Origin: CAVVAL01 sp963742725
Lineage (GTDB): Bacteria > Actinomycetota > Actinomycetes > Mycobacteriales > Cryptosporangiaceae
NCBI GenBank assembly: GCA_963742725.1
Contig: CAVUMX010000003.1
Location: 372,001 to 436,000 of the forward strand
Length of the DNA: 64,000 nt
Direction of reading: 5' to 3'
Under the pieces are notes generated by a model. That model was not told where the DNA came from, ran no database searches, and saw only the letters and a list, made by a program, of their open reading frames with translations. The position numbers and the translations under genes were made by a program. The number at the start of each line of letters is the position of its first letter. Within the stretch, counting starts at the first letter, position 1. Positions 1 through 7,409 of the stretch are shown here, piece after piece.

Positions 1-35
1 TCACACTCGTCCACCGTTACCTGGAGTCGCAATGA
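1..35 (+). CDS. 3' end of an upstream gene (partial)
   Basis: The frame ending in TGA at 33-35 is open to the window edge and reads TLVHRYLESQ. The stop overlaps the ATG of the next gene in an ATGA arrangement, which suggests translational coupling. Similar short tails occur in FAD/thioredoxin-reductase-like proteins that often precede cNMP-domain kinases of this type, but eleven codons cannot establish the family. Confidence 0.45.
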   Translation, partial: TLVHRYLESQ

Positions 36-1468
36 CCGAACGCATCAGCGCGGACGAGTTGCGCACGCTCTTCCTCTTCGAGGCGCTGGACGAGGACAAG
101 CTGCGCTGGCTCGCCGAGAACGGGCGGGTCGAGACCCGCGCCGCCGGCACCGACGTGTTCACCGAGGGCGAGCCGGGCACCTGCTTCTTCGTGTTGCTCC
201 AGGGCACGGTGACGCTGAGCCGGCTGGTGCACGGGGACGACGTCGAGATCGTCCGCACCGAGCAGCGCGGCGTCTACGCCGGCGGTCTGCACTCCTACCT
301 GGCCGAACAGCCCACTGATGACCAAGGCTACGGCAGCACGATGCGCGCGATCACCGACTCCCGGTTCTTCGTGATGCCGGCACGGATGTTCTCGGACGCG
401 GTCCGCGGCTGGTTCCCGCTGCCGATGCACCTGCTGGAGGGTGTCTACCTGGCCATGCGGAACAGCCAGGAGCTCATCGGCCAGCGGGAGCGGCTGCTGG
501 CGCTCGGCGCGCTCTCGGCCGGCCTGACGCACGAGCTGAACAACCCGGCCGCCGCGGCGGTCCGGGCCACCGCGGCGCTGCGCGAGCGGGTCGCCGGCAT
601 GCGGCACAAGCTGGCGCTGCTCGCCGGCGGGCACCTCGACACCAGCCAGCTCCCCGCGCTCGTACAGCTGCAGGAGGCCGCCGCCGAGCGGGTCGGCAAG
701 GCGCCGAAGCTGTCCGCGCTGGAGGCGAGCGACGCCGAGGACGAGGTCGCCGACTGGCTCGACGAGAACGACGTGCGGGCCGGGTGGGATCTCGCGCCGG
801 TGCTGGTCGCCGGGGGCATCGACGTCCCGTGGCTCGGCCAGGTCGCCGGCGCGGTCGGCGAGACGAACCTGGAACCGGCCGTCCGGTGGCTCGCCTACAC
901 CGTCGAGACCGAGACGCTGATGGGGGAGATCGAGGACGCGGTTGCCCGGATCTCCACGCTGGTCGGCGCCGCCAAGCAGTACTCCCAGATGGACCGGGCG
1001 CCGTTCCAGGTCGTCGACGTGCACGAACTGCTGGACTCCACGCTGGTGATGCTCGCCCGCAAGATCGGCGACGGGATCACGGTCGTGAAGGAGTACGACC
1101 GGTCGTTGCCCCGGATCCCGGCCTACGCCGCCGAGCTGAACCAGGTGTGGACGAACATCATCGACAACGCCGTCGCCGCGATGGACGGCCACGGCACACT
1201 CACCGTCAGGACCGTCCGCGACGGCGACCTGCTCTGCGTGGAGATCGCCGACACCGGGCCGGGGGTGCCGGAGAACATCCGCACGCGGATCTTCGAGCCG
1301 TTCTTCACCACCAAGCCGGTCGGCGAGGGGACCGGCCTCGGCCTGGACATCTCGTACCGGATCGTGGTCAACAAGCACCACGGCGACATCCGGCTCGTGT
1401 CCAACCCGGGCGACACCCGGTTCCGGGTGCTGCTCCCGCTCAACGCCGGCGACCCCTCAACGGCGTGA
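32..1468 (+). CDS. Histidine kinase with N-terminal cyclic-nucleotide-binding domain
   Basis: A 478-residue soluble sensor kinase. Residues about 5-130 have the cNMP-binding/CRP-like beta-roll pattern (FTEGEPGTCFFVLLQG). The phosphoacceptor motif LTHELNNPA places the histidine at about residue 167. The C-terminal ATPase domain shows the N box (WTNIIDNAVAAM), G1 (DTGPGVP) and G2 (GTGLGLDIS). No membrane segment is visible, so it should act in the cytoplasm as a ligand- or redox-responsive kinase. The ATG overlaps the stop of the preceding gene (ATGA), so the two are probably co-translated and the partner outside the window may supply the signal. No response regulator follows directly. The family is clear; the ligand is not. 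Confidence 0.9.
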   Translation: MTERISADELRTLFLFEALDEDKLRWLAENGRVETRAAGTDVFTEGEPGTCFFVLLQGTVTLSRLVHGDDVEIVRTEQRGVYAGGLHSYLAEQPTDDQGYGSTMRAITDSRFFVMPARMFSDAVRGWFPLPMHLLEGVYLAMRNSQELIGQRERLLALGALSAGLTHELNNPAAAAVRATAALRERVAGMRHKLALLAGGHLDTSQLPALVQLQEAAAERVGKAPKLSALEASDAEDEVADWLDENDVRAGWDLAPVLVAGGIDVPWLGQVAGAVGETNLEPAVRWLAYTVETETLMGEIEDAVARISTLVGAAKQYSQMDRAPFQVVDVHELLDSTLVMLARKIGDGITVVKEYDRSLPRIPAYAAELNQVWTNIIDNAVAAMDGHGTLTVRTVRDGDLLCVEIADTGPGVPENIRTRIFEPFFTTKPVGEGTGLGLDISYRIVVNKHHGDIRLVSNPGDTRFRVLLPLNAGDPSTA

Positions 1469-1627
1469 CCGCCACGAGAACGGCCCGGGCAGGTCGAAGC
1501 GGTGCGCGCGGGCGCGGGAGTTCCAGGACCAGCGACCGATCTTGAGGCTCCACGAGGACATCCCGTTCTGTGTCACGTTGAGCCGGAGAGGTCCAAAACG
1601 GATCACCTTGCGGTAGAGCAGCGTCAC
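1457..1627 (-). CDS. Small DUF4236-type protein
   Basis: A 56-residue frame starts at a GTG preceded by AGAGG and begins VTLLYRKVIRFGPLRLN. It then has NGMSSWSLKIGRWSWNSRARA and ends in PFSWRSRR. This Y-R-K / G-P-L-R-L-N / S-W-S-x-K-x-G-W-S-W-N pattern is the DUF4236 style seen in short actinobacterial proteins; function is unknown. Its last 12 bases overlap, antiparallel, the 3' end of the histidine kinase gene. The next gene upstream on this strand is separated by a strong hairpin, so this gene should have its own promoter between about 1630 and 1680. The protein is basic and Trp-rich, with no signal peptide or membrane segment. Confidence 0.72.
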   Translation of the reverse strand: MTLLYRKVIRFGPLRLNVTQNGMSSWSLKIGRWSWNSRARAHRFDLPGPFSWRSRR

Positions 1628-1678
1628 TGCGGATTCCTCTCCTGTGCGGACTGTCCACTATCGAGCGGAAGGAGGAAG

Positions 1679-1713
1679 CATGCGTCCTGACCCCGGATGG
1701 GTCAGGACGCATG
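1679..1713 (-). terminator. Perfect hairpin terminator
   Basis: A 15-bp perfect stem (1679-1693 with 1699-1713) closes a 5-nt loop. It lies just past the stop of the small membrane gene at 1721 and before the DUF4236 gene, so it most likely ends the former transcript. There is no clear U-tract, as usual in GC-rich actinomycetes. Confidence 0.7.
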
Positions 1714-1720
1714 GCCCGGG

Positions 1721-1891
1721 TCAGCGGCGGCCGGCCCGCCATCCGCTGCCGACGCCGGCGAGGTGCAACGCGGCGCAGAGCAGGCCGGCCATCAGCAGCG
1801 TCGGGTAGTTCAGCGCGTCGCCGACCTGGATGTTGAGGAGGTCGATCAGTAACGCGAGTCCGAAGATGACCGCGGCGAGGATCGCAAGCAT
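1721..1891 (-). CDS. Small two-helix membrane protein
   Basis: A 56-residue protein starting MLAILAAVIFGLALLIDLL, with a second hydrophobic stretch (LLMAGLLCAALHLAGV) and a basic tail (GWRAGRR). It is predicted to be a two-pass inner-membrane protein. The ATG at 1891 is chosen over an upstream in-frame start because AGGAG lies about 6 nt before it. Proteins of this size and pattern are common and uncharacterised in actinomycetes. It sits downstream of the Ser/Thr kinase gene on the same strand and is closed by the hairpin at 1679-1713. No function can be assigned. Confidence 0.7.
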   Translation of the reverse strand: MLAILAAVIFGLALLIDLLNIQVGDALNYPTLLMAGLLCAALHLAGVGSGWRAGRR

Positions 1892-1932
1892 GGAGGCTCC
1901 TGTCGAGTGACGGCCGGGGCTCCCTGGTCGCC

Positions 1933-3360
1933 TCATGTCGAGAGTGGACCCCGGCTCCGGTAAACGGTGTATGCCCCGGCGTGGTGGAATCCATGCGCGG
2001 CTTTGGTATCGCTTTGGTCACCGGTCCGGGCCGTCGCCGTTCCCGGGGCCACTGTTGTCGTCGTCGCATCGCCCTCGCCCTCGCCCTCGCCGGAGTCGCC
2101 GCTGGAGCTGGGCTCGGCGCTCGGTGATTCCGTCGGTTCCTGGCTGGGGCTGGGTTCCGTCGTGGCCGGCGGGTTGCTGCGCGAGGGAGGCGGCACGACC
2201 ACTCGCGGGCTCGTGCTGGGCTTGCCGCCGGGCTCCGCCTGCCGCGTCGACGTGCCTGGCGCGGGAGCCGCCGGCGAGCCGGACGCCGGCACGGTCGGCG
2301 TGGGTTTGGTGTCCGCCGGCGCCTGATCCGGCTTGTCGCCGTCGACCATGGCGAACACGCCGACGGCCAGCGCGGCCGCAACCGCGGTGGCGGCGAGACC
2401 GGTGCGAGCCCAGCGGCGGCGCCTGCCCTGCGCCGGTTCGCTGCCGGTCACGGGCGCTGGGGGAGCCGGCCAGGCCAGCGTCTGGGTGCCTGGTTCCTCC
2501 GGGTCCGGGGCAGCTGGGAGCGCGTCCGTCGCCGGCGACGTAGGAGTGTCGACCACGGGGACGCCGTCCCGCAGCGCGGCCGCGCACGCCTCCGCCGACG
2601 GCCGTTCGCGTGGGTCGTCGCTGGTCATGGCGGTGAGCAGGGCGGCCAGCGGCGCGGGCAGCCAGGTGGGTACGAGAGGCGGCCGCGAGAGCCGGGCCAT
2701 GGCCGTCTCGGTGACCCCGCCGGCGTACTCGCGGCGGCCGGTGAGGGACTCGAGCAGGACGAGTCCGAGGGAGTACACGTCCGCGGCGGGCCCGACCTCG
2801 TCGCCGCGGACCTGCTCGGGCGCCATGTACGCGGCGGTGCCGACGGCCATCCCCGTCGCGGTCAGGTGGGCGCCGTCGAGCAGCCGGGATATGCCGAAGT
2901 CGGCCAGGTACACCTGGTCGCCGTCGCCCAGGACGTTCGACGGCTTGATGTCCCGGTGGACGATGCCCTGCGCGTGCACGTAGGCCAGCGCCTCGGACAG
3001 CCTGGCGCCGATCGCCCTGACGTCGTCAGCGCCCAACGGTGCGTCGACGATCCGGTCGTGGAGCGTGCGGCCCTCGACGAGCTGGAGCACCTGGTAGGCC
3101 CGGCCCTGCTCGACGCCGGTGTCGTAGATCGTGACGAGGGCGGGATGCGCGAGCGGTGCGAGCAGCCTGGCCTCCGCCTCGAACCGGAGTTCGGCGGTGG
3201 GGTCGGCGGAGGCCTTGAACAGTTTCACGGCGACGGGGCGCTGAAGGACCGTGTCGACCGCCCGGTACACGTCCGAGCTGCCCCCGCCGCCGATGCGCTG
3301 GCCGAGCCGGTAGCGGCCGTGGCCGATCACGGCGGATCCGCCAATGGTGCTGTCGAGCAC
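1933..3360 (-). CDS. Membrane-anchored Ser/Thr protein kinase (PknB-like)
   Basis: A 475-residue Hanks-type kinase. The Gly-rich loop (RIGGGGSSDVYRA), VAVK lysine near residue 46, catalytic loop HRDIKPSN, ADFG and YMAPEQ are all present, so it should be active. One membrane segment (TAVAAALAVGVFAMV) follows, then an extracellular tail rich in Pro, Ser, Thr and Gly/Glu with no PASTA repeats. The GTG at 3360 is preferred because the longer open frame (to 3831) would run through the divergent gene; GGAGAGGGG lies 11 nt upstream. It is divergent from the spermidine-synthase-like gene. The tail may contact the cell wall; substrates are unknown. Confidence 0.9.
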   Translation of the reverse strand: MLDSTIGGSAVIGHGRYRLGQRIGGGGSSDVYRAVDTVLQRPVAVKLFKASADPTAELRFEAEARLLAPLAHPALVTIYDTGVEQGRAYQVLQLVEGRTLHDRIVDAPLGADDVRAIGARLSEALAYVHAQGIVHRDIKPSNVLGDGDQVYLADFGISRLLDGAHLTATGMAVGTAAYMAPEQVRGDEVGPAADVYSLGLVLLESLTGRREYAGGVTETAMARLSRPPLVPTWLPAPLAALLTAMTSDDPRERPSAEACAAALRDGVPVVDTPTSPATDALPAAPDPEEPGTQTLAWPAPPAPVTGSEPAQGRRRRWARTGLAATAVAAALAVGVFAMVDGDKPDQAPADTKPTPTVPASGSPAAPAPGTSTRQAEPGGKPSTSPRVVVPPPSRSNPPATTEPSPSQEPTESPSAEPSSSGDSGEGEGEGDATTTTVAPGTATARTGDQSDTKAAHGFHHAGAYTVYRSRGPLST

Positions 3361-3453
3361 GGCGTCGCCGGCCCCTCTCCCCCGACGGTCGGATGGTGTC
3401 CGTCCTGGGGTCACTATCCCCGGGTGCCGGGTCCAAACAAGTACGCTGCGCGG

Positions 3454-4170
3454 GTGAGTGCCCGTTTCGAGGAGCTGGATTGGCGTCCGACGCCGATGGG
3501 CGCCATCAGCCTGCGCCGACGCCGGGATCCGCTCGTCGACCAGGACGTGTACGAGGTCAAGCTGGACGACGACTTCCTCATGTCGAGCCTGTTCACGGCG
3601 GCAGAGGAGGAGACGGCCCGCCTCGCCCTGGCCGAGCTGACGGCGCCACACCTCGACGTGGTGGTCGGCGGGCTCGGGCTGGGATACACCGCTCAGACGG
3701 TGCTCGAGCATCCCGGCGTCGATTCGTTGCTCGTGGTCGAAGCCCTCGGCGAGGTCATCGAGTGGCATCAGCGCGGACTGATACCGCTCGGTGCCGCGCT
3801 GACGGCGGATACCCGGTGCCGGCTCGTCCACGGCGACTTCTTCGCGATGGCCGGCGCGGCCTCAGGGTTCGACCCTGACCAGCCGCGCCGGCGCTTCCAC
3901 GCCGTCGTCGTCGACATCGACCACTCGCCGCAGCACCTGCTGCACCCGAGCCACGCCGGCTTCTACGAGCCGGACGGACTACGCCGGCTCGCCGGCCACC
4001 TCCACCCGGGCGGTGTGTTCTCCCTGTGGTCGAACGACCCACCTGACGAGCGCTTCACCGCGAGGCTCGCGGACGTCTTCACCGAGGTGAGGGCCGAGAT
4101 CGTCCGGTTCCCCAATCCGCTCCAGGAGCGCGAGGCGACCAACACCGTCTACCTCGGACTAGCGCCCTAG
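3454..4170 (+). CDS. Spermidine synthase-like SAM-fold protein
   Basis: A 238-residue protein with a Rossmann-type motif (VVGGLGLGYTA), an acidic strand end (LLVVEALGEVIEWH) and a later Asp-rich strand (AVVVDIDHSP), matching the spermidine synthase / methyltransferase superfamily. Orphan actinobacterial members like this usually lack proof of polyamine synthesis, so aminopropyl transfer is only one possibility. The GTG at 3454 has no ribosome-binding site; TACGCT lies 6 nt upstream, which fits a leaderless transcript. The 3' end overlaps the convergent reductase gene by 12 bp. Confidence 0.8.
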   Translation: MSARFEELDWRPTPMGAISLRRRRDPLVDQDVYEVKLDDDFLMSSLFTAAEEETARLALAELTAPHLDVVVGGLGLGYTAQTVLEHPGVDSLLVVEALGEVIEWHQRGLIPLGAALTADTRCRLVHGDFFAMAGAASGFDPDQPRRRFHAVVVDIDHSPQHLLHPSHAGFYEPDGLRRLAGHLHPGGVFSLWSNDPPDERFTARLADVFTEVRAEIVRFPNPLQEREATNTVYLGLAP

Positions 4171-4731
4171 CACCCGGAAGCGCGTGTGGATCGCGGCCGC
4201 CGTTTCGACGACGTCGACCGTCTCGAGCTGGATGTGATCGCAGTGGGGGTGCTCGAACAGGCGCGTACCGCTGCCGAACAGCACCGGCACCACGTGGACC
4301 GAGATCTCGTCCACCAGGCCCGCGGCGAGGTACTGCCGGGCGACATCGGCGCCGCCCATCACTGTCACGGCCCGGTCGCCGGCGACCGCCCGGGCCTGGG
4401 CCAGCGCGCTTTCGATACCGCCGGTCACGAACGTGTAGACGCCATTCTCGGGCGACTCCGCAGGCGGCTTGTGGGTGAGCACGAACACCGGCCGGCGCGC
4501 TGGCCCGGACGGCCCGTCGGCGCCCCACCACGGTACCGACGAGTCGTAGTTCTCCCTGCCGGTGATCACCGCTCCCAGCCCTGTGATCGCGCGTTCCAGG
4601 TACTCGCGGTCGTGGCCGACCCACTCGTGGAGCCGCTCACCGCCGTCTCCCAACGGCTCCTCGGGCCGCCGGTTCGACGCGGCGATGTACCCGTCCAGAG
4701 ACATGCTGATGTCGAAGACCACCTTGCTCAT
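4159..4731 (-). CDS. RibD C-terminal/dihydrofolate reductase-like reductase
   Basis: A 190-residue protein beginning MSKVVFDISMSLDGYIA, the hallmark of the DHFR-like RibD_C family. It continues with TGRENYDSS, FVLTHKPP and the nucleotide-binding stretch VMGGADVARQYLAAGLVDE. These small soluble proteins are NAD(P)H-dependent reductases of undefined substrate; they are not housekeeping DHFR. The ATG at 4731 has GGGAGG just upstream, so the longer upstream frame is rejected. It converges on the spermidine-synthase-like gene (12-bp overlap) and diverges from the lipoprotein gene at 4901. Confidence 0.88.
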   Translation of the reverse strand: MSKVVFDISMSLDGYIAASNRRPEEPLGDGGERLHEWVGHDREYLERAITGLGAVITGRENYDSSVPWWGADGPSGPARRPVFVLTHKPPAESPENGVYTFVTGGIESALAQARAVAGDRAVTVMGGADVARQYLAAGLVDEISVHVVPVLFGSGTRLFEHPHCDHIQLETVDVVETAAAIHTRFRVLGR

Positions 4732-4900
4732 GACGAACCTCCCTGTCGTGGTTACCGACGCGTCGAACAAGGACCGCCCAGATCGACACCGGTCCGAAAG
4801 GGGAATGTCTGTTGCCCGATAGGGCAACTGGCTCACGAGTCACAGTGGCCCCTTTAGTATCGCTGCGCCCCCACGTCTCTGCCTGTCGTCAGGAAATCCG

Positions 4901-6847
4901 ATGCGCTCGCGCCGTCTCACCGCCGTCCTGGTCGCTCTCGTCCTTGTCGCCACCGCCTGCGGGAAGGACACCGACCGCCCGGACGCGGCAGCGGAGCCCG
5001 CCGCACCCACCGCCTACCAGCAGGTGCTGGACCGGGTCGGGCCGGACGGCGCGGTCGACAAGGACACCGCGGTCGCCGCGTTCTCCCTCGCCGTCGGCGA
5101 ACTCCCCGGCGCCTCGTTACCAGACGGACCGCGCCGCCCGGTGGAGTCCGGCAGCCTCGCGGTGCAGTGGATCCTCCGGCACTGGGGCAGCCTCACCCCG
5201 GAGCAGCAGAAGGCGGCCCGTGCCGCGCTCGGGACGTCGGGCGGCGGTGGCGGCGGCCTGACCGGGCCCCTGAGCACAGCGAAGCCGAATCCGAACCTGT
5301 CCTGCCCGAAGGCCGACTCGGACGACGCCGCGCCGCACCGCGCCGCGTTCGACCGGGCGGTCGGCGACATCGCGGTCCGCCTCGGACGGACCCTGAAGCT
5401 GGCGACGACGGTCTCGGTGAACAGCCGCGACCTGCACATGCCCAGCTACATGTACACGTGGGGCTGCCAGGGCACCAGCGCGATGTGGGACCCGGACGCC
5501 CCGCTGACCGGATGCGCGGTGCACATCAACCCGTCCACCCTCGGTGACACGACGGAGCACGACCGGCGCGCGTTCTTCGTCCACGAGGCCATGCACTGCT
5601 TCCTCTACGACAAGCACGGGATGGCCTACAGCGACGAGGCGCCGCCGTGGCTGGTCGAGGGCATCCCGACGTACGCCCAGGTGTCGATCGCCGGCGGCGA
5701 CAAGGCCGCGACGGAGAAGTGGCAGACCTACCTCGCGCCCAACCGCAAGCCGCTGTTCCAGCGCTCGTACGACGCGCTCGGCTGGTTCGCGCACCTCTCC
5801 GACACCGGTACCGGCGTGTGGAGCCGGCTCGACCCGATGATCGACGCCTACTTCGCGGGCGGCAACAAGGCGGCGTGGTCGGCCGGGAACCCGACCGCGA
5901 CCTTCGCCGACTCGTGGCCGTCCACGTACGCCCGGGGCCGCCACCCCGGCAAGCCGTGGGACATCACCGGCCACGGCGTCCCGGCGTTCCAGCCGACGCT
6001 GCCGAAGCTGGCGCTGGCGAACGGCGGCACCGCGACCGTGAAGACGCCCGCCGCCGCCACCGCGCTGTCCATCGTGGACGTCAAGGCTGAGGTCGTCCTG
6101 TTCACCACGTCGGGCGGCGCCCACGGCCGGTTCGGGCCCAGCAGCGGCGCCGACGTGCTGGTGCCGGCGCTCGCCGGCCCGAACTACTGCGCCAAACCCG
6201 GTGGTTGCGTCTGCCCCGAGGATACGCCGGGCGCCGGCACCACGTTCGCCACGCTGGCCGGCGGCAAGGGCCACCTCGCCGTCACCGGAGGCCTGGAGGC
6301 GGCCACGGTCACGGCCACCGGTACCAGCCTGGAGAAGTTCTGCCGGGAACGTCCCAAGAGCTGCCTGGTCGGTGACTGGGTCGGCACGGGGTTCCAGATC
6401 AGCATGGCCGGCGGCGGCATCAACGCCTCGGGCGGCGCCGGGGTGACGGTCACGATCGCCCAGGACGGGGCGACGACCGTGCGGTTCGACGGCATGGCCC
6501 CCGTCAACTTCACCAGTTCCGCCGGCACCGCGGGCTTCTTCACGTACCGGGGGACCGCGGGCGCGAAGCTCGCGCTGCCGAATCCCGAGCCCGGCAGCGG
6601 ACCGTGGGCGCCGGCCACGGGCGGGTTCGGCGGCGTCACCGCGTCGGCGACGATCACGGCGCCGTTCAGGATGCAGGTGCTGAACAACACGTCGCTGGCC
6701 GGGCTGTTCGGCAACGGCGGGCAGGCGCCCGTGAGCGGTACGCCCGTGCTCGGCGCCGGCCGCTACACCTGCACCGACACGACCCTGACGATCGCGCCGC
6801 CCACGGCCAGCGGGGTGTCCGGCACCTGGACGCTCAGCCGGCGGTGA
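4901..6847 (+). CDS. Lipoprotein with HExxH zinc-peptidase motif
   Basis: A 648-residue exported protein. The N-terminus (RRLTAVLVALVLVATACGKD) is a lipoprotein signal with Cys near residue 21. In the middle, FFVHEAMHCFLYD gives HExxH and about 28 residues on PPWLVEGIPTYAQ supplies the downstream Glu expected of gluzincin-type peptidases. A Gly-rich linker precedes the catalytic part. The C-terminal third is beta-rich with a Cys cluster (YCAKPGGCVCPED) and may be a binding domain. The ATG at 4901 has AGGAAA upstream. It stands alone, divergent from the DHFR-like gene. Peptidase activity is inferred from the motif; the substrate is unknown. Confidence 0.75.
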   Translation: MRSRRLTAVLVALVLVATACGKDTDRPDAAAEPAAPTAYQQVLDRVGPDGAVDKDTAVAAFSLAVGELPGASLPDGPRRPVESGSLAVQWILRHWGSLTPEQQKAARAALGTSGGGGGGLTGPLSTAKPNPNLSCPKADSDDAAPHRAAFDRAVGDIAVRLGRTLKLATTVSVNSRDLHMPSYMYTWGCQGTSAMWDPDAPLTGCAVHINPSTLGDTTEHDRRAFFVHEAMHCFLYDKHGMAYSDEAPPWLVEGIPTYAQVSIAGGDKAATEKWQTYLAPNRKPLFQRSYDALGWFAHLSDTGTGVWSRLDPMIDAYFAGGNKAAWSAGNPTATFADSWPSTYARGRHPGKPWDITGHGVPAFQPTLPKLALANGGTATVKTPAAATALSIVDVKAEVVLFTTSGGAHGRFGPSSGADVLVPALAGPNYCAKPGGCVCPEDTPGAGTTFATLAGGKGHLAVTGGLEAATVTATGTSLEKFCRERPKSCLVGDWVGTGFQISMAGGGINASGGAGVTVTIAQDGATTVRFDGMAPVNFTSSAGTAGFFTYRGTAGAKLALPNPEPGSGPWAPATGGFGGVTASATITAPFRMQVLNNTSLAGLFGNGGQAPVSGTPVLGAGRYTCTDTTLTIAPPTASGVSGTWTLSRR

Positions 6848-6895
6848 CCGTCACCGCCGCCCGCCGGAAACTCGTCGGAGAAAGATCGGGGGGCG

Positions 6896-6924
6896 TGTCG
6901 ATCCGCCACATTCCCCGTTCGACC
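6896..6924 (+). promoter_or_regulatory. Putative ECF42-type promoter
   Basis: TGTCGA at 6896-6901 is followed after 18 nt by CGACC at 6920. ECF42 sigma factors are known to use TGTCGA in the -35 region with CGA/TC in the -10 region, upstream of DGPF/YCII genes. The motif lies about 50 nt before the YCII gene, which precedes an ECF42-like sigma gene, so autoregulation of the pair is likely. Confidence 0.6.
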
Positions 6925-6974
6925 TTGGGGTGAGAGGGTCCAGAGGGACCCGGACAACCCAGGGAGACAGAACC

Positions 6975-7394
6975 ATGAAGTACATGCTGGTCATGCGTGC
7001 CACCGATGAAGCCGTCGCGAAGATGGCGGACTTCGACTTCACCGAGATGCTCGAGACCATCGGCAAGTACAACGACGAGATGATCCGGGCCGGCGTGCTG
7101 GTGGCCGCGGAGGGCCTCGACGACGCCGCCGAGGGCGTGGTCGTCGACTACTCCTCCGAGCCGCCCGTGGTCACCGATGGCCCGTACGGCGAGACCAAGG
7201 AGCTGTTCGGCGGGTTCTACATTCTCAACGTGACGTCGAAGGAGGAGGCCATCGAGTGGGCGAAGCGGGCGCCGATCACCGGGCCGGGCTTCAAGACCGA
7301 GATCCGCCGGGTCGCCACGATCGACGAGTTCCCGCAGGACAACGAGTGGGTCCAGAAGGAGCTGGCGTGGCGCAAGGCCACCGGCCAGCTCTGA
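6975..7394 (+). CDS. YCII/DGPF-domain protein
   Basis: A 139-residue protein starting MKYMLVMRATDEAV with VTDGPYGETKELFGGFYIL, the DGP(F/Y) signature of YCII-related proteins, and PITGPGFKTEIR near the end. Family members form ferredoxin-like dimers with a conserved His/Asp site; their role is unclear. The ATG at 6975 has AGGGAGA upstream and replaces a longer in-frame start. It is followed within 15 bp by an ECF sigma factor gene, the standard pairing for the ECF42 group, in which DGPF genes are the known targets. The promoter motif at 6896 supports sigma-dependent expression. Confidence 0.9.
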   Translation: MKYMLVMRATDEAVAKMADFDFTEMLETIGKYNDEMIRAGVLVAAEGLDDAAEGVVVDYSSEPPVVTDGPYGETKELFGGFYILNVTSKEEAIEWAKRAPITGPGFKTEIRRVATIDEFPQDNEWVQKELAWRKATGQL

Positions 7395-7409
7395 GCGGCT
7401 CGACAGGTG

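Noticed and set aside
17..1381. A 454-codon open frame antisense to the histidine kinase
   Set aside because: It is Arg/Gly/Asp-rich with no domain, no SD and mirrors the codon pattern of the real gene; typical GC-rich shadow.
3361..3831. N-terminal extension of the Ser/Thr kinase
   Set aside because: It would overlap the divergent spermidine-synthase-like gene; the kinase alignment starts at GTG 3360.
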